A stretch of 64,000 nt of DNA from Sycon ciliatum. Lineage: Eukaryota; Porifera; Calcarea; Leucosolenida; Sycettidae. This document shows, one piece after another, positions 1 to 10,831 of the stretch. The translations under genes were made by a program, and so were the position numbers. The notes beneath the pieces were generated by a model. The model was not told where the DNA came from. It saw only the letters and a list, made by a program, of their open reading frames with translations, and ran no database searches. The stretch is from assembly GCF_964019385.1 (NCBI RefSeq), contig NC_088649.1:13579731-13643730 (forward strand), in the 5' to 3' direction. Position 1 is the stretch's first letter; the number at the start of each line of letters is the position of its first letter.

Positions 1-46
1 GGTCCTACCACTCCCCACTGCCCTGTGACGCCCATGAAGTACTCAC

Positions 47-3000
47 CAACTGGACCCAGCTTCTCGCTGGAGATGATCTCCAGGAAGCGAATGAGAATAC
101 GGCCATCGCTCAGGTCAGAGAACAGGTCGTGCACGTGGACATTCGACTGGAAAAACAGAGAGACGCACACACAGAATGAAACATTAAATTTCAGCAATAG
201 GGATGTGGCGCTTCACATTTAAAAAAAAAAGCGTATGAAGACCATGTATGCGGGCGCCCTTCCACAGAGTTACGTCGAGAGAGTTACGTACATGCATGAA
301 AGCTTCAACGGATTCGGTACATTTCCGAAGAGAAATCTCACCAATGAATGAGCCAACAGGGCCTAGAGCCTGAAGGTGATGACGTCGAAAGTCAACAAAC
401 TAGTGTACGACTTCTACGTCAAAGTGGACCATAGCAAAGTACAAGGTATGGCGGGTAGCAGGCGCGTGCGCCGGTGCCCTTCAAGTGGGGGGTTCCGGGG
501 GGGGGGGCTTCCCCGGGAATTTTTTCAAAAAATGAAGCAAAATCCTGCATTTTGAGCGAAAAAAAGGGGGGTTCTGGGCACCCAGGAACCCATACGGGGC
601 GCGCGCCTGGGTAGGCGCCTCGTGGTCCATGCACGTATGGGTCCTTGACTGGGAGGGCCCAGTCAAGTCACTACTGACTTTTGATGATGATGATCGTCAT
701 CATCAACATGGCATTTTCTTTCTTTTATTAATTATTTTTTGAGGTTTTGAGTTTATATTTTAGTTCTCTTTCTTCTTTTGCGTTGCATTCACCTCTCTTG
801 AATTCTTATTAATTTTACTTGTGTTCGTGTAACTTCTTGAGTTGCTTCATTGCATCGCTCTCTGCTCCGTGTATCACAATTGGATCCATTCTTTGCCCGT
901 AAAAGTGGCTTTCCATGATCAACATAGAATTTGAAGGGGTGATACATGCATGCTAAATATTCTACCAGCAGTCTATCATCCCAGCTAGCTACTGCTAAAT
1001 GTGTCATTCTAACACACATTCGTGCCCGTTGCTCTGCCACCTCCTTCACACCCTGTCGCTCTCAGCATGACATTTCAGCAGCCGAGAATGAAGATTTGAT
1101 TTTTACAAATACCAAGCGCATAATTATAGCAAAACAAAAAAGGCTGACTGAATCGCTTCTCCTAATTTTTCGCACACGCAAGTATAACCTACATTCTTCA
1201 AGCAAGACATCCAGAATTCTCGTTCTCGGAGCATACATCACTACTACCAAACTGCCGAGTTCGCGGAAACTCTTACCTTCTTTCGTAAAGGTAAAGATAG
1301 CAAACCACGCACAGCTAGGTAAAGAAGTCCCCATTTCGAAAACGTTCTGCATGCCGACGATCATCAGCCAAGGCTTTCTCGGACAAATTCATTCCTCGTA
1401 AGACGCACATTATTTGAGAGATATCTCGTCAGGTTGCTTGGGCGTAAGTAAGACGTGAAGATGTGATTGCTTTTAGTAGAGCAAACATGAACCCCATCTC
1501 ACTCGAGTCTTTGCAGACTTTCGGTTGTCTTCTGGAAAAGTTTGAAAGCAGCTGAATTCATGAAACTGCTTCCCGGCCTCGTGGTGTCTTGTGCACGTGC
1601 ACGTGATCTATCCGCGAGGTCTGGCTTGGGTACGGCGCCGCCAAGACTCTTTCTTCAGCGGGCCATGCGCCAGGCCAGGGTCATCCTCTTCCGTGCTGGT
1701 CCTGCTGGACTCCCTCTTCGTCTTTGCGATCATCTGGCTTGTAATTGTCCCTCGTCAACGCTCGCTGTCACCTGGTCACACAGGTGTGCAGCATGCATGC
1801 ATGGTGCTTCCCCTCATCTCACTAGATAATAATAATCTTTATTTCAGGATTACCCAAAGGGATCACTGGCCTCAGTTTCACTTGGTGAATGTGAGACTCA
1901 TAGTCATGATAGTCATACCCGCCAAAGAAGACCGAATCACGAAGCCTCGGCTCGCGGCCAGAGCATGCCACTGAGTTTTTTCTTTAATTCTGCAGGAAGC
2001 CTGGAGCCATCCGACCACAGCTGCAATACAATGGCCAACCTGGAACAGCTCGGTCGGACATCCACTCTGAGTCTCACCACCCTTGCAGGCACAGTGGTGA
2101 AGTGAAGAGTTTCCAACTAACCGGTAAAGTAACCCCTCCACCTATAAATAATATAATTATTATACCCTAGTCTAGGGCCTTTAGCCTAGGGATTTCTACC
2201 AGGTCTGGTTTGTTTTTCACCTGAATGGATCCGCATCACTGCACTATCATCAAGAATAATGATTGCACTCTTGCTATCATTATATCAGATAAGTTCAGTG
2301 TGTAGAATGTACTGAAAGTCTGAATGTACAAACCAAACTGAAGTCAGAAAATTGGCCTTTGCAACTACCCAGTGCTGTAGGCAGCAAGCTGTTTGCAACA
2401 AGTACAATGTATGTTAGTATACAATGATGCAGCATGTCATGTTACTCATTATAATGTTACACATAACGTTGCCTGTATACTCCATGTTTTTGCTACTGAC
2501 CACTGAGTCTGTCCATGCAATTTGCAGGCTGTGAGCTAAGTATGACTAAGAGTATGAGGTGGATATGTAGCCGGGTATACATGGTATGTAGCAGTACTGA
2601 GCAGTACATGTATGACCAACAGTCCAATTCCATCATGCATCTCAACAGCTGTCTCACCAGGACCGGCGGAAGCAGTTTGTGATTGGTCCTGCCAAGAGTA
2701 TAATTATAACCCCCCAAGAGTGTGCAACTCTGCATATGGGGTCTCCGACGGCGAAAACTCACATCACGTGTCTCAGGCAAGTTTGTACTACGTACAAATG
2801 GAGGATAGCGTGCGCGCAATCCGATTATCTGCCATGATCATGCTGGAGATTTGCATACACGCAGTGAGTTTCTGCCAGAGAGTGCTTTTTTTATTACTCC
2901 GCTGCTCGCTAAACACTGGCTGGAAACCTACAACTGCGAAACTGCACCACGTGATGTGAGTTTTCGCCGTCGGCGTACCCCATAGAAAGGGTATCAGGAG

Positions 3001-4770
3001 TTGCACACTCTTGGGGGGGGGGGGGGTTATAATACTCTTGGTCCTGCCATAAGCTTGTCTTTCATGCATTGTGTATGATATGGCGGGTATACACATGACT
3101 TTCATACAGTTTGTGTATGATATGTAGGGTATACACATGGCCTCCTCAGCAGTAAACACACATTGATGGCTAAAAAGTTGGTCCGGCCATGGCCTGACCA
3201 ACCGGACCGGTTCCGCCGGGCCTGCTCACTGTGTGGTGCAGTCTGAATGAATAGGCCATCATACCAGACCAGGGAGTTGCTTAGACCCGGTCTACAAGTA
3301 AGGAATCTCCGCCCTTTGCCTTTGGGACATTGAGTACGTCGTTGCGTGCAGAGAGGACAACTAATACACCCGGTCTATGAAACCCCCTGGACTAGGCTAC
3401 GTGCCCTGGTGATGATCATCGGCCTGAAAGTGTGCCAGTCCTAGTACGCAGTGTGCCAGTAGCCTCGAGACAACGCGGCGTATTTTGTTTCCGAGTGATA
3501 GAATCAGCACTAATACATCATGCGTGTACGTCAACATGGCGAAATGGTACAGCCATGATGTACCCTAGCATTGGAGCAGCTGGAGGGTCCTGGGACTATT
3601 CACTCAGTCCTGGGAGGGTAGATAAACGTTTGCCTAGGCTAGATGCAACCATGGAAACCGGCGTCCCTGTAAAGAAGGTATGCGGCGTTCTGGATGATGC
3701 TCCTGGTCCGATTGGCTCAAGCTCGGCAAGGCTAGCCTAGTCTATGTGTGATCTACATGTACATGTATGTCAACGCTAACTACTTGCAATAGATCTACCC
3801 ATTGGCCATGAGCTCAACAATGTCAGTGTCTGCTCCAGAGCCGGGTCAGCCGGGTCAGGGACCCGGTGGGGGGGGGGGGGGGGTACTTGGACCCGCTTGG
3901 AACCGGGTCACACTTGTGACCCGGTTGCCATGGTACTCAATCAGGAAGTCCTAAGACTCCCTGATGTATGATAGCCGCACTTGAATGTACCCGGCTCTGA
4001 ACCGGTTGCAAGAGTTGTGCCGGGTACACGTGTACCCGTTTGGTTTGAAATCCTAGAGCACGTTGATTTGAAATCCTAGAGCAGACACTGAATGTCAGTA
4101 TGTCAGTACCAAACAGTTCCTGATGTGAGGCACTCAGCAGTGGGACCCGTCACAGACTATGGCCGGCAGCCGCGAGTCAAGGCATCCCATACAGGATGTT
4201 TTAACCAGGAGGCACTCAATATTCATTTTCTTTGAGAACTTTGAAACTCCATTGTAGCCTTGTCATCTTTACCAACGTCTAACCCATACGTTAACACACA
4301 CGTAGTCCTTGGCTACATCACCACGCAAACCTCTTTTCTCCAAATGTTTTCGCAGGAGGACATCATCAATGATCTACTCACCGCTTCGCAAAACCCATTC
4401 AAATTCCATGCAGCAACGAAGTACAATAATATTATTACTGGGATCATGGTGGTGAAGACAAGTGTCCGATGGCCGGAGTGGTGCGTGTATGTACACTTCC
4501 GAGTAGTGGCTGTGTGCTCTTGCATTTCGCTACAGTTTACAATGGTGATATCAACTACACAACGATACGTGTCTGTTGCAGTGACGGGCATTAGAACGGA
4601 CCCGGCTCACTCATTCACGTGCATAGCATGCTGCAGTAGGAGCCGCAATCTACAGGCACACTTACCCCTTTCAGGAACGAGTTGATCCATTTCGTGAACG
4701 TCTTCTTCTGGATGTTCTCTCGCTCGCCGGTCAGCTTCTTACGCTGCTGTTCATAGCCTGCTTCCGCCAT
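47..4770 (-). CDS. beta-spectrin-like actin-binding protein, first two coding exons (partial)
   Basis: Exon 1 is 4770-4666 (ATG to a GTAAGT donor, 35 codons) and exon 2 is 146-47 (TTTTTCCAG acceptor, GTGAGT donor, 33 codons plus one base). Both junctions are phase 0 and join cleanly. The product starts MAEAGYEQQRKKLTGEREN and continues with QKKTFTKWINSFL, then DLFSDLSDGRILIRFLEIIS. This is the start of the first calponin-homology (CH) domain of the beta-spectrin/plectin/alpha-actinin superfamily. The GERENIQKKTFTKW run and the ungapped spacing to the DL..DL.DGR motif fit beta-spectrin best. Such CH pairs bind F-actin in the membrane skeleton. The rest of the gene lies beyond the left edge. 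The 4.5-kb intron holds two MITEs. A beta-heavy spectrin or another CH protein is possible. Confidence 0.8.
459..609. mobile_element. 151-bp MITE, CAGGCGCG termini, 5-bp TSD
   Basis: Terminal inverted repeats (TIRs) CAGGCGCG...CGCGCCTG are flanked by GGTAG on both sides (454-458 and 610-614). The interior contains a G tract and an A-rich stretch. An inverted second copy lies at 21436-21631 with its own 5-bp TSD, GTTCA. This copy represents the empty site for the hairpin nested in the other copy. Confidence 0.75.
615..2685. other. spectrin intron, no gene seen
   Basis: I see no convincing coding exon on either strand. A short AATAATAATAATCTTTATTTC-like stretch near 1826-1848 resembles the 3' tail of a LINE but carries no coding sequence. 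Confidence 0.5.
2693..3040. mobile_element. 348-bp MITE, CAAGAGTATAA termini, 7-bp TSD (family A parent-like copy)
   Basis: Both ends read CAAGAGTATAAT(TAT)AACCCCCC inward and the inverted arms extend about 75 bp. An exact 7-bp TSD, GTCCTGC, lies at 2686-2692 and 3041-3047. A diverged partial copy lies at 48600-48809. The micro-hairpins at 23873, 55981, 60300 and 62726 share the same terminal CAAGAGT and C-rich loop and also have 7-bp TSDs, so they look like extreme internal-deletion derivatives. Confidence 0.85.
3047..4665. other. spectrin intron, no gene seen
   Basis: The region contains a G homopolymer near 3866-3882 and repeated ACCCGGT-type motifs between 3840 and 4030. No coding exon or transposon termini are recognised. 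Confidence 0.45.
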
Positions 4771-4794
4771 ACTAGTCACCTCCTCTACACGCGC

Positions 4795-4910
4795 GCACAC
4801 ACACACCTACCGCCTCCTCGCGTCTAGAGTCTAGCCGAGCGCGCGGGCAAGGCGACACCACGCCTGCACTCAGCGCGGCGCTCCTGCAGAACGCCTCCGA
4901 ATGACTCGTC
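4795..4910 (-). promoter_or_regulatory. GC-rich 5'-UTR/promoter of the spectrin-like gene
   Basis: The roughly 110 bp just upstream of the ATG at 4770 is CpG- and GC-rich, unlike the surrounding sequence, and lies where the 5' UTR or core promoter should be. No TATA box is evident. The inference rests on composition and position only. Confidence 0.35.
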
Positions 4911-5725
4911 TGTCCACTGGAACTCGACTAGCCTAACTAACTTACAACACATAGGGTACACTCAGTAAACACAACGTGTTGCTCTCCGGACCAGAGGCAA
5001 CAACAAGCGTTCTGCTTCTTGTCTGTCCCTAAATGATCTGAATCAATACACCGCCCAAAATGTTTTTTTTCCGTATCTCCGTCTCCATTGGTCTCGGATC
5101 GGCGAAACCATTGTAAACACCACAGTCCACAGGTATGCTGACAGTACACATGTATGGCACTCTGTCTGTCTGTGGGTACTGGGTTGGGCTTGCAGACCAT
5201 GGCATTGGACTCGGGTGAAGTCTGGATACTTGTCGCTACGATGTCCCGGAGAAGTCCATAACCAGGGTAGATCTAGAGTCCATGTACAGTACTACACTGT
5301 ACTTCGAAGTAGCGATATCCCCCCTTTTGGCGACAAGAGGACCTGCGATACCGGTTTCAATGTCCAGATGCTGGTGGCGATACTGTAGTTAGGCATTAGA
5401 GTTGTGATGCTCCGATGTTCATACACTTTGAAATCATGCAGATGCACTGAATAACCCTTGAACTGCCACAGGACGGATACATCCGCATGGATCTATTCTA
5501 TACAAGGTTTGAGCTGACACGCTATTATGATCCCATGCATCACTCTGCCAGTTCAGGCACCTTCCTCTTACATGGGACTGTAACCATGGTAACCATTGTC
5601 TGTGTTCTGTAGAATTCCAGCAGATTCTACACTTTGTAAATAATCGACGCGGAGACAACAATTTTATAATAGCTATAAAGAGAACAAATTCCGCTGTCAT
5701 CGCCACACTACAACAAAGTCATGAA

Positions 5726-5771
5726 GGTTTACCAAAATCGATTTTCTTGTCACAATCATCAGTGGAAAGCC
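5726..5771 (-). ncRNA. hammerhead ribozyme motif, PLE 1 left
   Basis: On the minus strand the order is stem I strand GGCUUUCCA, core CUGAUGA, stem II UUG/CAA with loop UGA, core GAA, an 8-base palindromic stem III (AAUCGAUU), cleavage-site U, and the returning stem I strand UGGUAAACC. A self-complementary stem III without a loop is the known PLE type, which works as a dimer. An identical copy lies at 9572-9617. Confidence 0.8.
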
Positions 5772-6012
5772 GTGACTGAAGAATAACCATGCCAAATCAA
5801 TAATTTATATACATTCAATAATGTGTTACGAGAACAAAACAAAGTGCTAAAAATAGAATGAGGGAAGGTGAGACAATAGAAGTAAAGTTAAAGCTAAGTG
5901 CAACAGGGGTGAGGAACTAATTGCAACGCTAGAACTGTGTAGTGAGACAAACAATCATGCTGTGCACCTACGAAAACAATCTTAACGCAACTACATGTTT
6001 CTTCTGCTTACA

Positions 6013-7018
6013 ATAATAATAATAATAATAGCACATTTCGCGTAGTAGAGCACTAAATAAAGAAATTCAGTGTTTTTTCCGCTTCTGTCTTGTGAGCATC
6101 ATCAGCTAGGTGTAGTAGCTGCTGATACCGATTTCTCGCCGGGTGTCGAGCTGCACAGTTTCCTCCAGTCTGTCTTGTCTGCTGCTTGCTGTCGGCACCT
6201 GGAAAGGTCTTCCATGGTCTTCATTGGCACACCCAGCTTATTCAGCTGAGCAACCAGACTTGTGGCCAGTGTCAACCTTGGCCGTCCACGAGGTGCTTTG
6301 TTGCCCTTGTCAAAATAGCCGCTCATGGCTACTTGCGGTGGCGTGTCCGTGTCCATCCGTAGCACATGACCGGTCATTCGTAGTCGCCTACATGCAACTG
6401 TGTCTGATATAGGGTTGCTCTTGGTTCTGCGGTATAGGTCGTCGTTTGAAATTGTGTCTGGGTATCGTATTCCAAGGAGTGATCGCATTTGACGCCGGTG
6501 GAATGCGTCTGCCTTGGCCATTGCTGTTGACGATAATCCCCAGGTCTCGCAATTGTACAGGAATGTCGGCAGTACGATAGCGTTGTACAGGCGTAAGCGT
6601 GTCTTCTCCGCTACTTTATCTCTACGCAGCCATAGGGCGTACAGCTGGCCAAACACGCGAGAGGCAAGTTCCATCCTGCGCCGAACATCCTCTTCCTCCC
6701 CCATCAAGGAGCCAAGCTGCCTAGATGTCCGCCAGCTCTCGGAATCAGGTGACACACGGATCCACTCTGTTTTATCTGGATTTACTTTTAATGACCAATC
6801 GTGCAGTGTGTCTGCTATTACAGGCAGAGCATTCTCAAGCCACAGCCTGCAGGTTGAATAATAGGAGATGTCATCTGCATAACCCGTCTCTGGTGGTAGA
6901 CTTGCGTCGCCAGCAGGGCGGGGCGCGAGACGAGTTCTGCATTCCTGTAGTGCAGCCTCCAGATAGCAGATGAAGAGAACTGGGCTGAGACTGTCGCCTT
7001 GTGGTGTTCCAATAGTGC
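6013..7018 (-). mobile_element. 5'-truncated non-LTR (LINE) retrotransposon inserted in PLE 1
   Basis: TCTGCTTACA flanks the insert at 6003-6012 and 7019-7028 (10-bp TSD). The uninterrupted site is present in the right PLE copy at 9331-9340. The minus strand encodes the C-terminal half of a LINE reverse transcriptase: TPQGDSLSPVLF, the catalytic YADDISYYS, KVNPDKTEW, a thumb region and the typical tail motif RRLRMTGHVLRMD. Translation ends at 6102. A short 3' UTR is followed by an (ATT)n tail directly against the TSD, as expected for target-primed reverse transcription. It has lost its 5' half and is inactive. The clade is uncertain. Confidence 0.9.
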
Positions 7019-8193
7019 TCTGCTTACAAAGATCAGGCTTATGCAAACGAATACAAACAGCCTCAAGTACTTTCAACTGACTAGCGTACCGTGCACGACA
7101 AAGAACAGAAAAACTAAAATCATCATACACCTGCAGACACTTAGGGTGAGACAACAGATGAAGAAAAACGGCAGACTTCTTACGATCTAAATCACCATCC
7201 GATTCCTCGTCTCCACCAACCGCAACCTCGTCCCCCGTCTCATCTTCCAACTCGTCATCAGTGTCGTCCTCCGTGTCATTCTCCTCATCACCACTGATCG
7301 GTCCCAGGCTCGCTTCACGTTGCTGAACCTCTGTTCGTTGACTCCTCCTTTGATCTTGATGGTAATTTGTTACCATTGTTGTTGTTGTCATTGTTGTTGT
7401 TCCTGTTGTTGCTAAATCTTCTGTTCCCAGTGTCTTCGCCGGTGCTTGACATCCAGTACTGTAATAATTCATTGAATAATTAGCCGTTGATCGTCTAGGT
7501 CTTTGAATGTTGATCGTGTTGTTTTCTCTGTTGAATTCCGTTTCCTTCAGCCTTCTTTCTTCTTGTTCATGTTCAGTGCTTACCTCATCCATATTTGCCC
7601 GTGCCAGCGACACCACAGACTCAGCCCCAGCACTGCCGATGGCAGATGCAGGTGGCGGTTCTGGGGGAGGCAACGGCAACGATGGCGATGGGGACATCAC
7701 CATGATCACCTCGCCGCAGCGTCCACTTTGGTCTTGAGCTGGATGTTGTTGTGGTGTACTTTCTTGTGTTGTTATGGTGCATTGTGTTATAACGTTAGTG
7801 ACAATGTGCACATTATCCATCTCCACGGTTCTCGATACGGGTAATGGAGGCACTATTGCCTTCGATGGCAATTGTGCTAACGATGGCTCTGATCGAGGGT
7901 TCTTAGGTGGCCTGCCGCGTTTGGGTCGCAGTGCCCGTGCCGAGCCAGTCAGCATGTGCAGTGGGACGTGCTGCTTGATACGTGCGTTCAGATGTTGAAG
8001 AGTCCTACCAACGTACCGACTACCGCATTGTCGGCACTCAAATTGGTATACCAATTTAGATGCGAGTTGGGTTGGTAGGACATCCTTCCTCACCGTGAAC
8101 GCACGTACAGTTGTGAAAACGGGTACAAAATGTACCGCGTAGTAGATCTACGTTTGTTGTACAATTTTGCGGACCACGCGACTCATGGATAAT

Positions 8194-8555
8194 AGAGAGG
8201 TTAAGTTACACGTTTTTTGCCCTTTTTCAAAACGCGGTGCAAATCTCACGTTACGTGTAATTTTTAGAGGTTAAGTTACACGTGCGACGTGACTTGAAAT
8301 TTTGCCTGGCAGGATTCGGGTTTAGTTCGCACAAATATCAAATCTTCCAACAAACTTGATAAATCTCGATAAAATTCCGGAAACTCACACAAATTCGGTC
8401 GGGATAACCAAGCGAAACTTCCAAAAACTCACGTCATGAACTTACGTGCGGGACAGTCAACTCACGTAAAACACGTCAAATTTTACGTGAGTTTTTTCAC
8501 TTTTTGACGTAAAAGTTCACGGACGTAAGACTTTTACGTGAAACTTAACCTCTCT
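8194..8555. mobile_element. 362-bp MITE, AGAGAGGTT termini, 3-bp TSD
   Basis: Ends are AGAGAGGTTAAGTTACACGT and its near-perfect inverse (ACGTGAAACTTAACCTCTCT), flanked by AAT (8191-8193 and 8556-8558). It interrupts the PLE 1 coding sequence between the RT thumb and GIY-YIG parts. Terminal AGRGAGGTT and a 3-bp TSD are shared with the elements at 15702-18827 and 19155-19497. Confidence 0.78.
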
Positions 8556-8744
8556 AATGAGAGGTTACCCGACAAGGGAGAGAAAGATACGTGGGACATT
8601 TGTCCGGGCCAAAACGTATTTCCTTTCTATGCAGCCTTTCGGTCATGAGCTCCTTCAAGAGATCGTCGGGATACCCGTTCTTTAGAAAAACTGACTTTAG
8701 GAAGTCCAGTTCCTCAGCCAGTTTGGAAGAACTGAACACTGAAC

Positions 8745-9375
8745 ATGAACAAGAACTGAACACTGAACACTGAACATGAACACTGAACATGAACAAGAAG
8801 AAAGAAGGCTGAAGGAAACGGAATTCAACAGAGAAAACAACACGATCAACATTCAAAGACCTAGACGATCAACGGCTAATTATTCAATGAATTATTACAG
8901 TACTGGATGTCAAGCACCGGCGAAGACACTGGGAACAGAAGATTTAGCAACAACAGGAACAACAACAATGACAACAACAACAATGGTAACAAATTACCAT
9001 CAAGATCAAAGGAGGAGTCAACGAACAGAGGTTCAGCAACGTGAAGCGAGCCTGGGACCGATCAGTGGTGATGAGGAGAATGACACGGAGGACGACACTG
9101 ATGACGAGTTGGAAGATGAGACGGGGGACGAGGTTGCGGTTGGTGGAGACGAGGAATCGGATGGTGATTTAGATCGTAAGAAGTCTGCCGTTTTTCTTCA
9201 TCTGTTGTCTCACCCTAAGTGTCTGCAGGTGTATGATGATTTTAGTTTTTCTGTTCTTTGTCGTGCACGGTACGCTAGTCAGTTGAAAGTACTTGAGGCT
9301 GTTTGTATTCGTTTGCATAAGCCTGATCTTTGTAAGCAGAAGAAACATGTAGTTGCGTTAAGATTGTTTTCGTAG
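8745..9375 (+). pseudogene. PLE 1 right copy: acidic linker and C-half of GIY-YIG domain
   Basis: This is an open frame of 200 codons (ATG 8776, TAG 9373-9375) with no RT. It encodes the Glu-rich linker (STEHEQEERRLKE; Asp/Glu runs about 9070-9170), then KSAVFLHLLSHP, the catalytic-Glu region VLEAVCIRLHKP, DLCKQKKHVVALRLF and the stop. It is the reverse-complement match of the left copy without the LINE, so it shows the undisturbed 3' end of the PLE ORF. It is 5'-truncated and the GIY-YIG N-half is absent. Confidence 0.8.
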
Positions 9376-9571
9376 GTGCACAGCATGATTGTTTGTCTCA
9401 CTACACAGTTCTAGCGTTGCAATTAGTTCCTCACCCCTGTTGCACTTAGCTTTAACTTTACTTCTATTGTCTCACCTTCCCTCATTCTATTTTTAGCACT
9501 TTGTTTTGTTCTCGTAACACATTATTGAATGTATATAAATTATTGATTTGGCATGGTTATTCTTCAGTCAC

Positions 9572-9617
9572 GGCTTTCCACTGATGATTGTGACAAGAAA
9601 ATCGATTTTGGTAAACC
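9572..9617 (+). ncRNA. hammerhead ribozyme motif, PLE 1 right
   Basis: This is the reverse-complement duplicate of the motif at 5726-5771, with all core bases (CUGAUGA, GAA), the 3-bp stem II and the AAUCGAUU stem III intact. It lies about 200 bp after the PLE stop codon, in the PLE terminal repeat. Confidence 0.8.
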
Positions 9618-9681
9618 TTCATGACTTTGTTGTAGTGTGGCGATGACAGCGGAATTTGTTCTCTTTATAGCTATTCTACAC

Positions 9682-9775
9682 TTTGTGCAATATTCATCGG
9701 TTCAAGTAGCGACATAGGCGGTAGACCATGTTGATTACTCCTACGGTAATTAGCAAACGTTGAATATTGCACAAA
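9682..9775. repeat. 94-bp inverted repeat at the PLE 1 target
   Basis: Perfect 15-bp ends, TTTGTGCAATATTCA and its inverse, enclose about 64 bp. The left arm overlaps the PLE 1 TSD. CTGTAGAATTCCAG at about 5608-5621 pairs with its inverse at 9782-9797, so the PLE appears to have landed inside a small palindromic repeat. Confidence 0.5.
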
Positions 9776-9799
9776 TGTACCTGGAATTCTACAGAGCTC

Positions 9800-10450
9800 G
9801 GACAAGAGTGAAGTTTCTTTGAGTCAGCTGCAGTATTCATGCAAGGGTGAGCTGTCACAGCGTGTCAGTGATTTCCAAAGGGCAATGGCAGAGGGATGAA
9901 GGAGGGGCTATGTGGGGCGAAGAAGCCGGAAGAGGAGTCCGAGATGAGACGGTTGAAACTGGCAGTGTGCTGTCGCCCAGTTCTGGGGGGGGGGGGGGGG
10001 GGGCGTCAAGCTCGAACACTCCATGAAGGGTCCGAGTACAAAGTCTTTAGAGCAGTCCTTTGGCTTTTTTTGGCTTTGGCTTTGATGTGTGGGGGGGGGG
10101 GGCACAGTAGAAATAGCTGCTTTTCCTGTGCGCCATTATCCTCCTTGAATCATTCGTCGTGTTCCTTACCCCTTCGTTGGTAGAGTCCATTGTCTACATC
10201 TATACGTAACTCGGTCCTTCTTTTCTATTCTTGTTTAGGTGTTGGCGGATAATGCTCGGTAATATGGGATATAATGCTCTCAGTAATGCTCCACAAAAGG
10301 CCATATAATGCTCCAAATAATGCTGATAATGCTCCGCCGGATGGAATATCCTTGCGGATATTCGGAATAACCTTGCGGTATTGGGCTAAGAAAAACGCTA
10401 TAATATTGCACCCATGCTATGCAACATAGAACACACAACCACTTTTATGT
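9800..10450. other. intergenic, no gene seen
   Basis: The stretch has two G homopolymers (about 9987-10002 and 10092-10102) and an ATAATGCTC-rich stretch at 10235-10340. The latter has an inverted relative near 23800-23840. No coding sequence is recognised. Confidence 0.4.
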
Positions 10451-10831
10451 TTATGTATCTATGTCATTCGGATCTTCCCAAGTTGTACAATGTACTGTTG
10501 AGATACCGAATTCAAATAAATCAATACCAATCTGGATCCGCCGCAGAGACTCGGCTGAACTAACGGCCTCAGTAAGACCGGTGCCAGCTAGAGCCTTCCC
10601 AAGTCGTTTCTGATACGCCAAGAAGGACTCCTTGACCAGCTTCTGCCTCTGAGTTTCCCTCTCCAAACGGGACTTTCCTTGTTTGTGTCTCGCGGTAGCA
10701 ATATGGGACATGATTATACTCTTCTTCCCTGACAATGTTGTATGGCATGCCAGGCACACTAACTTGCCACAGTCGCTTTTGAGCGGCTCATCTGGGAACT
10801 CCCGCACCCGTGTTTCGGCACTGATGGCCAC
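10451..10831 (-). pseudogene. C2H2/BED-like zinc-finger fragment, probably transposon-derived
   Basis: A 126-codon minus-strand frame contains KLVCLACHTTLSGKKS followed by IMSHIATARHKQGK. This spaces CxxC and HxxxxxH as in the single zinc finger at the N-terminus of hAT transposases and CGGBP1-like proteins. A basic helical region follows (RLERETQRQKLVKESFLAYQ). No catalytic domain is visible nearby, so this looks like a domesticated or degraded N-terminal piece. Assignment is by motif only. Confidence 0.45.

Larger units (their letters stand above)
5968..8720 (-). pseudogene. PLE 1 left copy: RT thumb remnant plus split GIY-YIG endonuclease
   Basis: Reading down the minus strand, 8720-8560 encodes a PLE reverse-transcriptase thumb-like segment (LDFLKSVFLKNGYPDDLLKE). 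After the MITE comes the GIY-YIG N-half (VYQFECRQCGSRYVGRTLQH, about 8050-7990). A long Pro/Ser and then very acidic linker follows (Glu/Asp run about 7290-7200). The C-half (SAVFLHLLSHP, then LEAVCIR with the likely catalytic Glu, then DLCKQ) is interrupted by the LINE at 7028 and resumes at 6003 as KKHVVALRLF and a TAG at 5970-5968. There is a TAG stop near 8150 and a frame change around the MITE. The 663-codon open frame seen here (8093-6102) is an accidental fusion of this domain with LINE RT sequence. Confidence 0.82.
5638..9672. mobile_element. Penelope-like element 1: head-to-head inverted dimer with 14-bp TSD
   Basis: ATTCTACACTTTGT occurs directly at 5624-5637 and 9673-9686, so the whole block inserted as one unit. 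The left copy reads on the minus strand (8720 down to 5638) and the right copy on the plus strand (about 8745-9672). Both end in the same roughly 300-bp 3' region with a hammerhead-ribozyme motif. Both are 5'-truncated and meet at about 8720-8745. Two later insertions interrupt the left copy: a LINE fragment (6013-7018) and a MITE (8194-8555). Head-to-head truncated copies, a GIY-YIG endonuclease domain and hammerhead motifs are hallmarks of PLEs. Confidence 0.88.

Noticed and set aside
6102-8093. 663-codon minus-strand ORF as a single intact gene
   Set aside because: It is a chance in-frame fusion of a PLE GIY-YIG/acidic region with a 5'-truncated LINE. The TSD and the empty site in the other PLE arm prove the insertion.
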